Below, piece by piece: positions 22,958 to 33,617 of a DNA stretch of 64,000 nucleotides (position 1 is its first letter; each line of letters begins with the position of its first letter). The DNA comes from Fagopyrum homotropicum (Eukaryota; Streptophyta; Magnoliopsida; Caryophyllales; Polygonaceae). The DNA lies in NCBI GenBank assembly GCA_033239125.1, contig BSWB01000003.1, forward strand, positions 138,794,320 through 138,858,319, given 5' to 3'. A program made the translations under genes and the position numbers. The notes under the pieces are model-generated. The model did not search any database and was not told the DNA's origin. It was given only the letters and a program-made list of their open reading frames with translations.

Positions 22958-24622
22958 TGTTAGCATGAAATATTGTGATATTTTAGGCACGTTTTCTAGA
23001 TGTATTTCATCCATATTGGTGTTCATTGATAAAGCATTGAAGCAATTATGAGCTAGTTTATCTATATTGTCGATATAGAGGTCTACATAAGCTTTGTGTT
23101 GATTGTAGGCGAATAAGAGCTAATTCCGAACAAATTAAGAGACGATTGAGATGAATTGAGCACATCCAAGGATTGAGGACACCACAAAGGAGCTAAGGAA
23201 GATGCTAGGATGAAGGATAGCACAAAACAAAGGGAATTACGAGCAACCTATGCTTCCACGCTCTAAAATACGGCCGTAATAAAGTCCATGCTCTAAACCA
23301 CGGCCGTGGAATTTGGGCAACATGAGCGTGGAGCATTCCAGAGAGTTACACGGTATAAAGTACGGTCATGGAAGTTGTGAAGAACCATAATCCAATTCCA
23401 CGCTCTAAACCACGGGCGTGGAATCCTATGGAACCGTGATTTAGGCAATCTTTTGCCGAATAAAATATGGACACAATATTACACATATGGGCCGGAGACT
23501 TATTCTATCTTTCCCTATAAAAGGACTGAAGGAAGGAGATTCCGTCACCTTAGCTTACGCTTACTTGCACGTGCCTAGGGTTCCAATTGGACGTGCGGAG
23601 ATTGCCATTTTGCAATAGAGATTTGCAAAGATTTGGAGATTTGGAAGTTACGCTTTATCCTTAGGTTTGATTAGAAGACGGATTGACATCCCGCTCTTCG
23701 TTCTTATCAAGGATACTGATTGGTTTGTGTTATTCCGAATCTGATATACATCATTACCTTGTTTGTGGATTTGAGATTGATTTAAAGTTATTAAAAGTTT
23801 TCGAAGGTTTTCATCTTTCATTCTTCTAATTCTTGAATTTGATATCATAATGACTGTTGTTGGCTAAAACCCTTTAGCAATTCTAAGGTGAAGGGTTGAT
23901 AGTTGTGCCTTAGATGATGATAGATCGATCGTAAACGGATTGGAACCTGAGAGTTAGAGAGATATCGTTGACAACCAGAATCACGGCCTGTTCTTGAGTT
24001 CCACGGCCGTGGAATCTCAAGATCCACCCGTAATTTTTCCTAGTTTACGAACCTTGCTTTTACTTTAATCCAAAGTTAAAGATTTGCTTTAACTTAGTCT
24101 TGGCTTGCCTTTTCTAGGTGGTAGTGAAGCCTCAACAACCTCTACCTCGATTTCGAGTGTCACAACCTTAATCGGTTTAGTTAGTCTTGATCCTTGGATT
24201 ACAAGTTTGGGTATTTGATATTAATTCTTATCTTTAGACCCTTTCTATACTGAAGCCTCAACAACCTTTATAGAGAGTATTTCTAGATAAGTCATATAAA
24301 GCCTTGGAATTTCACCGTACATTGCTTTGCATTAGCATACCTTTGCAACTCTTAACTCTGTCCTTATATCTTTAGTATATCTTGAATCGATTGCCACAAC
24401 TGGATTCCTGGATCTTTATGATTGTTGTTTTCCCGATACTTACAAAGCTTCATACATTTACTTGCTTGACGACTATTAACTGGATTTAACCCCCCAAATC
24501 CCTGTGTTCGATACTCTGAAATTCTTGCTTAACTACGTCGATCCGTACAGTGCGGGTTCGCTTGCTTGATTTCTAGTTTTATAAATTTAAGACTTATTTG
24601 CACGCACGCTAAGTGGCGAACA
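22958..24622 (+). repeat. 3' LTR of element C (1665 bp)
   Basis: TGTTAGCATG...GGCGAACA. TATA box TATAAAAGG at 23516-23524. Palindrome motif clusters at 23235-23440 and 23980-24040. Clearly more diverged from the A, B and D LTRs than those are from one another, in keeping with C being older. Confidence 0.92.
23516..23524 (+). promoter_or_regulatory. LTR TATA box, element C
   Basis: TATAAAAGG after TTCCC, at the conserved LTR promoter position. Confidence 0.65.
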
Positions 24623-25366
24623 TGACACCTACACGAGGTTAAATGAGTTTGATCATGTGACAAATATGTATTGGGCAGTAGAGAAGATCACTAAAGATGT
24701 AAGATCAAATTAAAATATTCTGAAAAAAGGGCAATAGATGGTGGAGTTGTAATTTTTGCAATAGTCATGAATGAAAATATAAAAAAAATCCCTAAACATC
24801 AATGTATATGAAATGAGAGCAAGAGTACACGGTTCCGGTTCTTTTCACACTTAAAAATGCTTTGAAGGATGATTTGAGAGACAATTTGACTATGATATCC
24901 GATATACAAAAGTTATTTTCCTTATATCAATTGGCTTAGCCTAAGTTTTGTTGGTTAACACCAAAATAAAACTGAATTTAACTACGAGTATCAAAGAATA
25001 ACGGTATTGTTATGACACCTTTTGATATAGAAAAAGTTTTTTTTTTGTTGTCCACACGGAAATTAATGTGACTTTCCAAATTATTTAAATGAATATTTTT
25101 AAAAATTATGCTTTAAATTTTTTATGTCATTATTATAAGAAAGAATTTGGTCAAATATTCTCTTTTCTATTACCATTAGGTTTGTGTATCCCATTATTTT
25201 TTACCTCTTTCATTTAATGGTAGGTAAAAATAATTAACCTTTCTATTTAAAAAAAAACAGACATTACAAATCAATCAGAAATTGTTACACACAAATAATT
25301 TTTGACATTGATTTTTTATTTCCTTTTGTTTTTTTATTTTCGTTTTTATTTTCTTTTTTATTTTCA
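24623..25366. other. AT-rich flank of element C, no gene seen
   Basis: About 740 AT-rich bases with homopolymer runs. No ORF, RNA gene or repeat terminus could be supported. Confidence 0.5.
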
Positions 25367-25735
25367 GGCATGAATTTCTGGTATGAAATTCGTACTAGAA
25401 AATTCTGGTATGAATTTTTTTAAAATTTTCTATTTTATTTTCTGGTATATAATGCATACCAGAAAATACCATAATTTTCTAGTATGAATTTTCTTTTTAC
25501 TTCAGTTTCTTTTTTATTTTATTTTTCTAGTATGAATTTTCGTACCAGAAATTTCTGGTATGAGTTTTCTAGTATAAATTCATGCTTCATACGAAAAAAT
25601 TTTGGTATTATTTTTCTAGTATGGAAATTCATGCCAAAAAACTCATACCATAATTTTCTGGTATGAGTTTTCAAGCACGAAATTCATAGCCGAATTTTCA
25701 TAACAATTTGTCTATTCATACCAGAAATGACATCA
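25367..25735. repeat. Degenerate TTTCTGGTATGA minisatellite
   Basis: Many imperfect copies of TTTCTGGTATGAA, on both strands (also TACCAGAAA and TACTAGAAAA), cover about 370 bases. The same family flanks the hAT transposon at 55485-55556 and 59411-59640. Confidence 0.8.
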
Positions 25736-25951
25736 CAAGTAGCAAATAGCAACAACAACAAAAAAATTGGTATCTAAACTAATGACAAAGATGCAAAACT
25801 CGTTACTAAATCAACGCCCCTTAACGCGCTAGGGAAAAAACCCTCCCACCCCCAAACAAAAACCCTAACCACCAAGGTAACCGCCGGTGCAAGGAGGAGA
25901 AACCTTACCCCAAATCCTTCAGCTACAGCCTACAGCTGCCCACAAACAAAA

Positions 25952-26077
25952 ATGGAAGCAGTTGCTTCTTCTCAACACCATCAATACCAACTCCCCTTCA
26001 CCGGTCAAGGTCTTCGAATTCCCCCACCACTGAGGTTGACCACCTTCTCTTCACGGGTCATGGCCCTTGCTTGGTGA
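25952..26077 (+). other. Possible first exon of a gene fragment with transit-peptide-like start
   Basis: After a pyrimidine- and ACC-rich leader an ATG opens a 41-codon frame beginning MEAVASSQHHQYQLPFT, rich in Ser, Gln and hydroxylated residues and ending ...FSSRVMALAW before TGA. A GT splice donor could overlap the end. It resembles an exon 1 with a plastid transit peptide, but no downstream exon was recognised. It may be a captured or decayed fragment. Confidence 0.25.
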
Positions 26078-26283
26078 CCCAACCAAACCCATGACCCTAA
26101 AGTTCCGAATGCTCTGTTGTTCGGAGGGTTCGACCATATTCGAGTCCATATGTGGACGGTATCCTGACTTTTCGCAACGAACTTGTCCTTAACTCGTGGC
26201 GTTGTTCAGATCGGTCCCTTTTCCGGGGTTGGTGGCCCACTTTTCGAGTTTCCTTCCAGCTTTCTGTAACATCCCGTAAAAAT
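26078..26283. other. Unassigned sequence left of Cassandra
   Basis: A GC-moderate stretch including TGTAACATCCCG at 26265-26276. It does not match the R repeat found to the right of Cassandra, so the two flanks differ. Confidence 0.4.
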
Positions 26284-26509
26284 TGTCATCCCGCATCATT
26301 TGAATGGGGATTTGTGATTGACTTAAAAGGATGGGTTGCTACCCATGTCAACAAGAATTCTTCTTTTTTAGTGGTAGAGTGAGGACAAATAACTCTAGAG
26401 TTAAGCGTGCTCATGCGGAAGCAATTTCAAGATGGGTGACCTCCTGGGAAGTTTTCTGCGCGAACATGGTTGGCATGGGGACAGCGTCCCTAAGACCTCG
26501 GGTCTTACA
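26284..26509 (+). repeat. Cassandra 5' LTR
   Basis: 226 bases, TG...CA. The 5S rRNA-like part is at about 26399-26452. Confidence 0.9.
26399..26452 (+). promoter_or_regulatory. 5S rRNA-like internal promoter in Cassandra 5' LTR
   Basis: Contains an A-box-like AGTTAAGCGTGCTC and the intermediate element/C-box-like GATGGGTGACCTCCTGGGAA, in the order and spacing of the plant 5S rRNA 3' half. The 3' LTR copy (from 26740) has changes such as GGAAGGGTGACC and CTCCCGGG. Confidence 0.85.
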
Positions 26510-26624
26510 AATGGTATCAGAGCTAACCCTGAGTTACGAGTGTGCTTTCCCTAGTAGGCGGTCACTCGGCTCGGTGGACGATCCTTGGCCTGATGTGGAC
26601 GTCAAGAGTTTAAGTGGGGGAGAT

Positions 26625-26850
26625 TGTCATCCCGCATCATTTGAATGGGGATTTGTGATTTTCTTATAAGGATGGGTTGCTATCCATGTCAACAAGAATT
26701 CTTCTTTTCCAATGGTAGAGCGAGGACAAATGACTCTGGAGTTAAGCGTGCTCATGCGGGAGCAATTTCAGGAAGGGTGACCTCCCGGGAAGTTTTTTGC
26801 GCGAGCATGGTTGGCATGGGGACAACATCCCTAAGACCCCGGATCTTACA
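26625..26850 (+). repeat. Cassandra 3' LTR
   Basis: 226 bases, same ends as the 5' LTR with about two dozen substitutions by eye, which makes this an old insertion. Confidence 0.9.
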
Positions 26851-27745
26851 TCTTCGTTGGTTTTCTGCTCTAAGCTTAGGAGGTGCTTGAAATTTGGTTT
26901 TATTTCTAGTTTTTTCTATTTGAATGATTGTACTCTTGTTCGAGTTTGAGGTTCGGCATCCGAGTTTAAACATATTTATTTTTCTCATATATAAGTTATT
27001 GATTTGAAATTGATTTCTCCTTGCTTGTTCTTGTGATTTCTCATTCTAACATATTCTTGTGATTTCTGAATTTGTTATGGTTATTTATTTTTCCCTATTT
27101 TTATTAATAGGATTTTTATATTAAAGGTTTTGATAAATTCACACTTTACGACTTTATGGTTTTTTGGAGTCTTATTCAAATACGAAGGTCTGTCATATAC
27201 TTCGTAACATCCTCCCCCTTGTCCGATCCGCCTGATCCGAAGATTCAGTCCGAAATATCGAGTCTAAAAATATCTGGTAATTGGTGATCTGATCCAAAAA
27301 TCTTTTAAGATCTCTGGATCGGATACAGATCGAGATTTTTGAGAAGAAAAAAATCTGATCGGATATGCCCAAGTAGTCTAGTAACAAAATACTCGGATCG
27401 ATATCCGGGTACTCTCGGATTTTGATCGGACTTTTATAAAAGCTATCGGAAAGAGTATCAAGGAATGCTCACCCCTACTTGCAAATAATGATTTATGAAA
27501 TAGTTGAGGTGGAAAATTTAAGAAAAAATTTGTTTGGATTTTCAAGGGTTTGCTTTTTTTCAGTTCGTGTCCACCAAGTTTAGGGTTAATGCCCTTAAGA
27601 TTTAGCCTTTTCTTCGGTACATGTCCATTCTCGTAAAACCGTTAGTCTAAAATTAAGTTCCATTAGGTAGTATTTAAAAAAATAATGAAAATGAAAAGAA
27701 GAGAAACCCGATAGCACCAAACCTTCGTTGTTTGCTTATTCGTAG
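26851..27745. repeat. Dispersed repeat R, two halves in permuted order
   Basis: 26851-27230 matches the second half of R (GAGGTGCTTGAAATTTGG ... CGTAACATCCTCCCCCTTGTCC) seen at 51371-51760. About 27370-27745 matches the first half (CTCGGATCGATAT ... GAAACCCGATA) seen at 51200-51370. The order is reversed here. 27231-27369 is rich in GATC and GGATC. No gene is seen. Confidence 0.65.
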
Positions 27746-28133
27746 GAGGGAGGGTGTCGACGTTGCATTCTTGATATTCCGTCGAGGAGGGTCGACGTTG
27801 CTTCTTCATTAGTAACCCAAAAACGTTATCCATATTCTAAAAGCATAATGTCATAACCCAAAAACATCCCCCTCCTATAATGTACGGCGACCCCTGGCTA
27901 TCCACTCCTCCACCTCACTCAGCGTCGTCCCTAACCTGCACGACATCTAGAAAAACCGGTTTAAAACCGTTAGCTAGCAATTCGAATATAAGATGAACGA
28001 TAAGGCACAAACACATATAATAAAATAAACACACAAAGATGCTCACATAGAAGTCCGGATGCGAATCAACATCACCTATTGGACTGGTCGCAAGGCACCT
28101 CCCGGCCACCCCATGCTGGGACGGACAAGCGAT
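27746..28133. repeat. Left flank of the element D insertion site
   Basis: 27900-28133 resembles 61740-62030 (for example CCTGCA.GACATCTA and GGTTTAAAACCGTTAGCTA), and the sequence resumes at 41357 after D. It is part of an older interspersed repeat of unknown class. It ends in GCGAT, the left copy of the element D target duplication. Confidence 0.55.
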
Positions 28134-29874
28134 TGTTTGCCCCTAGAGGTGTGTGCAAATAAGTCTTAAATTTATAAAACTAGAATCAAGCAAGCGAACC
28201 CGCAGTGTACGGATCGACGTAGTTAAGCAAGAATTCTAGAGTATCGAACACAGGGATTTGGGTGGGAACAAATTCAATAGCAGATTATCAAGTGAGTAAA
28301 TATGAGAGTTTTGCAAATATTGGGAAACAACAATCCTAAGGATCCAAGTATCAAGCTGTGGCAATAGATTCAAGATATACTAATGACATAAAGACAGAGT
28401 TGAGATATGCGAAGGTATGCTAATGTAAGGTAATCGTACGGTGAAGTTCCAAAAACCTTATATGGCTCACCTACAAGACACTCCCTATACAGGTTGTTGA
28501 GGCTCAATATAGGAAGGTTCTAAAAGCAAGAATTAATGTCAAATACCCATACTTATAGTCCAAAGATCAAGACTAACTTAGCCGATTACGGTTATGATAC
28601 TCACAATCGAGGTAGAGGTTGTTGAGGCTTCACTACCACCTAGAAAAGACAAGTCTAGACTAAATTAAAGCAGATCTTTAACTTTGGATTAAAGTAAAAG
28701 CAGGTTCGTAAACTTAAGGGAAATTACGGTTGGATCTTGAGATTCCACGGTCGTGGAACTCAAGAACAAACCGTGATTTAGGGTTCGTTAACGATTCTCT
28801 CTAACTCTCAAGGTCTAATCTGTTTACGATCAATCTATCATCATCTAAGCCACAACTATCAACCCTTCACCTTAGAATTGTTAAGGGTTTTTAGCCAATA
28901 ACCGTCATGTTGATATCAATTCAAGGATTAAAAGATAGAAAGATGAAAACTTCCGAAAACTTTCAATAAACTTCAACCCAATCTTAAAGTCACAACCAAG
29001 AACAAGTATTACCAATGAATTCAGAATAAAGTAAACAATCACAATCTTAGGAAAGAAAGGGAAACGGGATGTCAATCCGTTTTCCAAATCGAACCTAAAC
29101 AAGAAGAGAGGTCTTCTTGCAACAATCTTCCAAAAGCTTCGATCTTCCGCCAATCCGGAGATCTCAACAGCAATATCCACCAAAAGTGCGAGATTAGGGC
29201 AAATCTCAACACGAACTTCGATCTCCAACGAGATGTCAATTACTTCCAAGCGGAGATGATTACCCTAAGCGAGGATGTAAGCCGTCCTATGCGTCGATGA
29301 CGGAATCTTGCTTCGTCCGTCTTTTTATAGGGCAAGATAAAATATCGGCCCGGCCCAACCTTCAAAAGATCGTGGCTTCAAAGTGTGGCGAAAAAGATCG
29401 CCAAGATCACGGTCGTGGAAGTTTCCACGACCGTAATTTAGAGCGTGGAATGTGTCACGGTTTGAACCATATGTTCCACGGCCGTAATATCCTCTGGAAT
29501 GAACCACGTTTCCTGGCTATGGTTCCACGGCCGTGGAACAGATCGTGGTTTGTAGTATGGTCATATTTTAGAGCGTGGTTTAGGGCAAGAACGTGATTCT
29601 TCCCTAGCCTCGTGTATTACTCAAGCTGGACTCCAATTTGCTCCTAAGAATGTCCTTAATCCATGGACATACTCAATCAACTCTTCTTTACTCGATTTTG
29701 TTCGGAAAAGACTCTCGATTACCTATAATCAACACAAAGCTAGTGTAGACATCCATATCGACAATATAGGCAATACTAGCTCACATATGCAACGATGCTC
29801 AATCAAAGACTATCAATATGAATCAAATGCGTTTAGAAAACGTGCCTAAAATATCACAATATTTCATGTTAACA
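28134..29874 (-). repeat. 3' LTR of element D (1741 bp)
   Basis: On the minus strand TGTTAACATG...GGGGCAAACA. TATA box TATAAAAAG at 29321-29329. Several differences from the 5' LTR are C/T or G/A changes, some at CG sites, as expected for methylated repeat DNA. Confidence 0.95.
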
Positions 29875-31218
29875 AATAACCCCATACTTAACACTTGCTT
29901 GTCCCTAAGCAAGGTCTTTTAAAAAGCTTTAAACAAGAGTTAGGATGAAATATGTGTACCTTCTTTTGGATGAATGTGCCTTCTAAAGAATAGATCATTC
30001 TCAAACCTTTCTTCAATTGTTTATCAAACTTTCACATACTCAATCAAAGGGTAAAAAGTAAAGAAAATTCATGAATCAATTCAACTTCTAAACAAGCATC
30101 ATAACCTTTAAACATTATCAAAATCAATCATAAGAAACTTCAATTTAGATCACCAAGTCATATAACATTCTTTTGATCTTAAGGACTTCCAAAGAAAAAG
30201 GTCTAGAATATGGAAAGGAAGGGAAAACTTTAAGGAAATATGGTGCATGAATCCGGGAAAGTGGACAACTACCTTCTTCTTCTTTTGCGGTTTCCGCAAC
30301 ACTTCAACTTAGAGCTTCGCTCTCTTCTTTTCATTTTCGACTTTACTTTTGGAGTTATGGACAGAGGTGCACAAAAACCGAAGCCTAGGAGATTGGCGTT
30401 TCTCAATTTTTATGAGATGCCTCAAACCCTTAGCGCACATACCATAATCCGCTAGGAATATCGCTCAATCCGACTTTGGCAAGACACAAACACCCGGCTA
30501 TGTGAATGGTGCCGAGTTACTCATCGTCATGATTGACTTCCCCAAACCTACAATTTCTTTCTATTCTTTTGATTGCAAATAATTGCTCTCATGGCCCTCC
30601 CACATCAAACATGCCTTTTTCATTCACTTCTCCAAATTCCCGGATAGGTAAAGGAGGTCAATATTTCAATGAGGAGCTAAAATGATCAAAGAAAGAAGAA
30701 AGAAAAATCGAATTGCCTTAATCATCTCAACAAGAAGTATAAGAACTTATAGTGTGATTTCAACTTCAATTCCTCAACATGATTTAGGTAACATTTATCA
30801 CATTATGAAACTTGCAAAAGAGGTAAAATTCATTCATTCAAATTCTTTTCAATTCACAATTCTTTTAAGCATGCAATTGTCATCAAACTCAATTCACAAG
30901 TAGTGATTATCATAGAAATCATCTCAATTCATTAGAAGCACATAATTTTTCAAAATTTTTCAATTTTTATGGGTTTTTCAAGTTCTTTTTCATGCAATGC
31001 GATAATGAAACGTGAAACACATAATGAACATGCAATGATAGTCTCGAATGAAAGCAAGCATAGTAAGTAGAGTTATTACAAACTTTTAGTACATCCTACC
31101 CCATACTTAGGACGAACATTGTCCCTAATGTTCAAAAAGAAAGAAAGAAAAGAAGAAAAGAAAAAGAAACTCACAAAGTGGTGGCGGGAATGTCTAAAAC
31201 GAACGATCATGCATCAAA
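29875..31218 (-). other. 3' non-coding region of element D with two purine tracts and the conserved block
   Basis: Minus strand: the internal tract AAGTATGGGGTAGG is at 31095-31108 and the terminal AAGTATGGGGTTATT at 29875-29889, next to the LTR. The conserved block lies at about 30330-30660. An ORF of 71 codons on the plus strand across it is not conserved in frame in A or C. Confidence 0.7.
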
Positions 31219-32795
31219 TCACTGCGGCGGTGGTGGTGAGAATGGAGAGAAGCTCGGATCGTAGAACCGCCCAAACTGCTGGCGGTAGACGTCCCTCATC
31301 ATGTTGTCAAGGTCGTCTAAATGTCCGTCTCTAGCATCCGCCCGGATCTCCAGCGCTCCTACTCTCTCTGAAAGTCCGGTAGCCCAATCCGGCATCTGCT
31401 CGTACCATCTCGGGGCCTGACTGTACCATGCTGGGGCGTCGGATGGTGCTGGTGCTGGTGGAGGTGCTGCTGGCAGCTCGGTGGACCAAGGAGGGGGAAC
31501 GCCATACCATGTGGGAGGTGTGGTCATCCACGTGGGCCTCTCACTCACGCTAGCGCGGCGAGATGACGAGCCTGAGGCTCTAGCTAGACGTGGTGAACGT
31601 CTAGGTGCATCGGGGGCCGCCTCCGGCTGGTCCGGTAACGTGCCAAACTCCTCCTCAGCTACTCCTCCACTCTCGAACTGGTCTCCCATATCCTCCTCCT
31701 CGACAACCGGTGGTGGGACATAAGGGGGAGCTGCTATCCTGTTCGCATGCATCGTAACGAACGTCGCCTTCCAATTATGGCGTCCCGCCATAATGGAATA
31801 CTCCGGCAGCCACTCTATACCCCTACCTGTCCTACTCTCCCAAGGCATGCCCGCATAAGGCGGACCTCTATGTGTGGGGAAGATGAGACCCCTAACCATG
31901 AAAGCATGTAGCCCTAAAGGTACGGCCGGTATGCAGGTGCAAGTAGAAAAGTCGACACCAAAACTCCTAGCAATGTGGGTAACTATCCCACCATATCCAA
32001 TGTTCCCCTTCTTCTTGTTCTTGAGCTTGCTCATCGTAGCAGCCAAGAGAGTAGCACAATCAGCCCGGCGTCCATAAAGCATGCAATAGAGCAAGAATAG
32101 CTCATCCGTCTTGATCTTTTGGGGCGTCTCCGTCCTAGGAAAGAGACACTCCGAAAGAACACGGTGAGCTATCTTCAAGGCTAGATGGTACATCAATCTA
32201 GCCTTGGTGTCAGCGGGTTGCTAGCGGTCCTCGCTAGCGTTAATCATTGCAACCTCCTCCCAAAAGTCTTTGGGGTAAACACCACTCGGAAATCGACCAT
32301 TGAAGGTCTCATGGAACCCAAAAATCGTCCCAAACTCACGGATACTCAACTGATAATCTCTCTCCATAAGGCGGAAAGAGACGGTCCTATCGACGTGGCT
32401 GTGCTCAAAGGACGTCACAACCTCCCGTGTAATCTCCTCATATGCGTCTTCTCGGATAGCCGAGAAGACAACTAATCCGGCTCTATCCAAGAGCCAAGTG
32501 AGGTCATCACAATGTTGAGAGGAACTAGATCCTCCAACAACAAATATCTAGGGCCAATCACTGGCCTCTCCTTGATCCTATCAAGTGCAGCAAGATGGTC
32601 ATCGTGTATGGTCGGGACTCTAGGGTGAGAGGGTGAAGATGGAGGTGAAGGTGAGGATGGAGGTGAAGGTGACGAGGGTGGTGGTGCCCTAGAGGATGAG
32701 AAGGAGGAGGGATTACCCTTACTCTTCTTATTTTGGTCATTTTTCTTCTCCTTTATCCTCCCCGAAACTCTCCTTACGAAGTCCATTCTATTCAA
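31219..32795 (-). pseudogene. Athila ORF1/env-like gene of element D, frameshift and nonsense
   Basis: The homologous start MDFVRRVSGRIKEKK is near 32786. Near 32510 one base is missing compared with B (TCATCACAATG against TCATCAACTATG on the plus strand), shifting the frame. A TAG near 32220 replaces the Trp codon present in A and C; B has the same TAG. The remaining 325 codons (KARLMYHLALKIAHR ... FSPFSPPPPQ) are open and include the YSIMAGRHN segment, the acidic region, the Arg/Ser patch and the Trp/Pro repeats. The gene cannot give a full protein. Confidence 0.88.
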
Positions 32796-33617
32796 AAATT
32801 ACGGTTTGTTCGTCCAAAACCACGGCCGTAATTCACCCAGTGACCGTGGTTTGTCTCAGAAAATCTCAAATCTCAGCAAATTCACAATCAATCTCCTCAA
32901 CAGGCTGTCCTAGTCTAATTTCCTCAATTCTCAATTAGTTCTTCCTAAAAATCTCTAAAAAAAAAGAACCGAATTAGCAAGAATCAAGAAGGGAAAAGAA
33001 AACCTCTTTTTCGGATTGAAAAATCCGAAATGCACGTTTGTTGGTGAATTTCCGTTCGATTCGTCGCTTGGATCTTGTTTGTGGTTGAATTTGCTGCAGT
33101 TTGGGAAGAAGAATCGTTGAAAACGATTAGGAAACGAAGATTTGAGAAGAGTCGTGGTATTTCGGCACTTAGGTCGTGGAAAGAGGGATTTTTGGGATAA
33201 ATTTGTGAAGAATGTGGCTTATATAGTTGCAGGCAAAATTATGAAAATCACGGTCTGTCGGGGTGTTCCACGGCCGTGGAAGTGTACGGAACCGTGGTTT
33301 TGGTGATTTTTCAAAGGCTTTTGGAAATTACGGCCACTGTAGCTAGGACGACCGTAATTTAGACCGTGGAACCCTCTGTAAAGCTCCAAAGTTGAAATTT
33401 CGTCACTCTTCTTCAACATTATCCTCTCCTTTCCCTTTTTCATCGATTCTACATCCAAAAACACGAACATACCGGAAGACATCAAGGCAAAAACAAAGCA
33501 AAAACGTTTATACTAAGCTAATCTATGAATCGAAAAAAAAGAAACAAAAATGCAATACCTTGGGTTGCCTCCCAAGAAGCGCTTTGTTTAAGGTCCGTAG
33601 CTAGACCAACCTCGCAC
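32796..33617 (-). other. Leader between integrase and env-like gene, element D, with hairpin at 33559-33576
   Basis: The exact CTTGGGAGGCAACCCAAG hairpin is at 33559-33576 on the minus strand. Palindrome motif clusters are at 33245-33370 and 32800-32850. No gene is supported. Confidence 0.65.

Larger units (their letters stand above)
16736..24622 (+). mobile_element. Element C: Athila-type LTR retrotransposon, 3' part, interrupted by element B
   Basis: C begins abruptly inside the RT (PVQVVPKKGGMTV) at the element B junction and runs through RNase H, integrase, hairpin, leader, env-like gene, purine tracts and a 3' LTR ending GGCGAACA at 24622. Its 5' half should lie left of the window, beyond the nest. 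C is the host of the nest and must be the oldest of the three. The bases after the LTR, TGACA, are the expected target duplication. Confidence 0.92.
26284..26850 (+). mobile_element. Cassandra TRIM retrotransposon, complete (567 bp)
   Basis: Two 226-base LTRs (26284-26509 and 26625-26850) both run TGTCATCCCGC...TCTTACA. After the 5' LTR comes TGGTATCAGAGCT at 26512-26524, the primer site complementary to initiator tRNA-Met; before the 3' LTR is the purine tract AAGTGGGGGAGA. Each LTR holds a 5S rRNA-derived segment (AGTTAAGCGTGCTC ... GGGTGACCTCC.GGGAAGT). These features define Cassandra elements. It encodes no protein and depends on other elements for movement. The 5-base flanks (AAAAT and TCTTC) do not match, so a target duplication is absent. 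Confidence 0.92.

Noticed and set aside
26399..26452. Real 5S rRNA gene
   Set aside because: Only the 3' half resembles 5S rRNA and it lies inside both LTRs of a Cassandra element.
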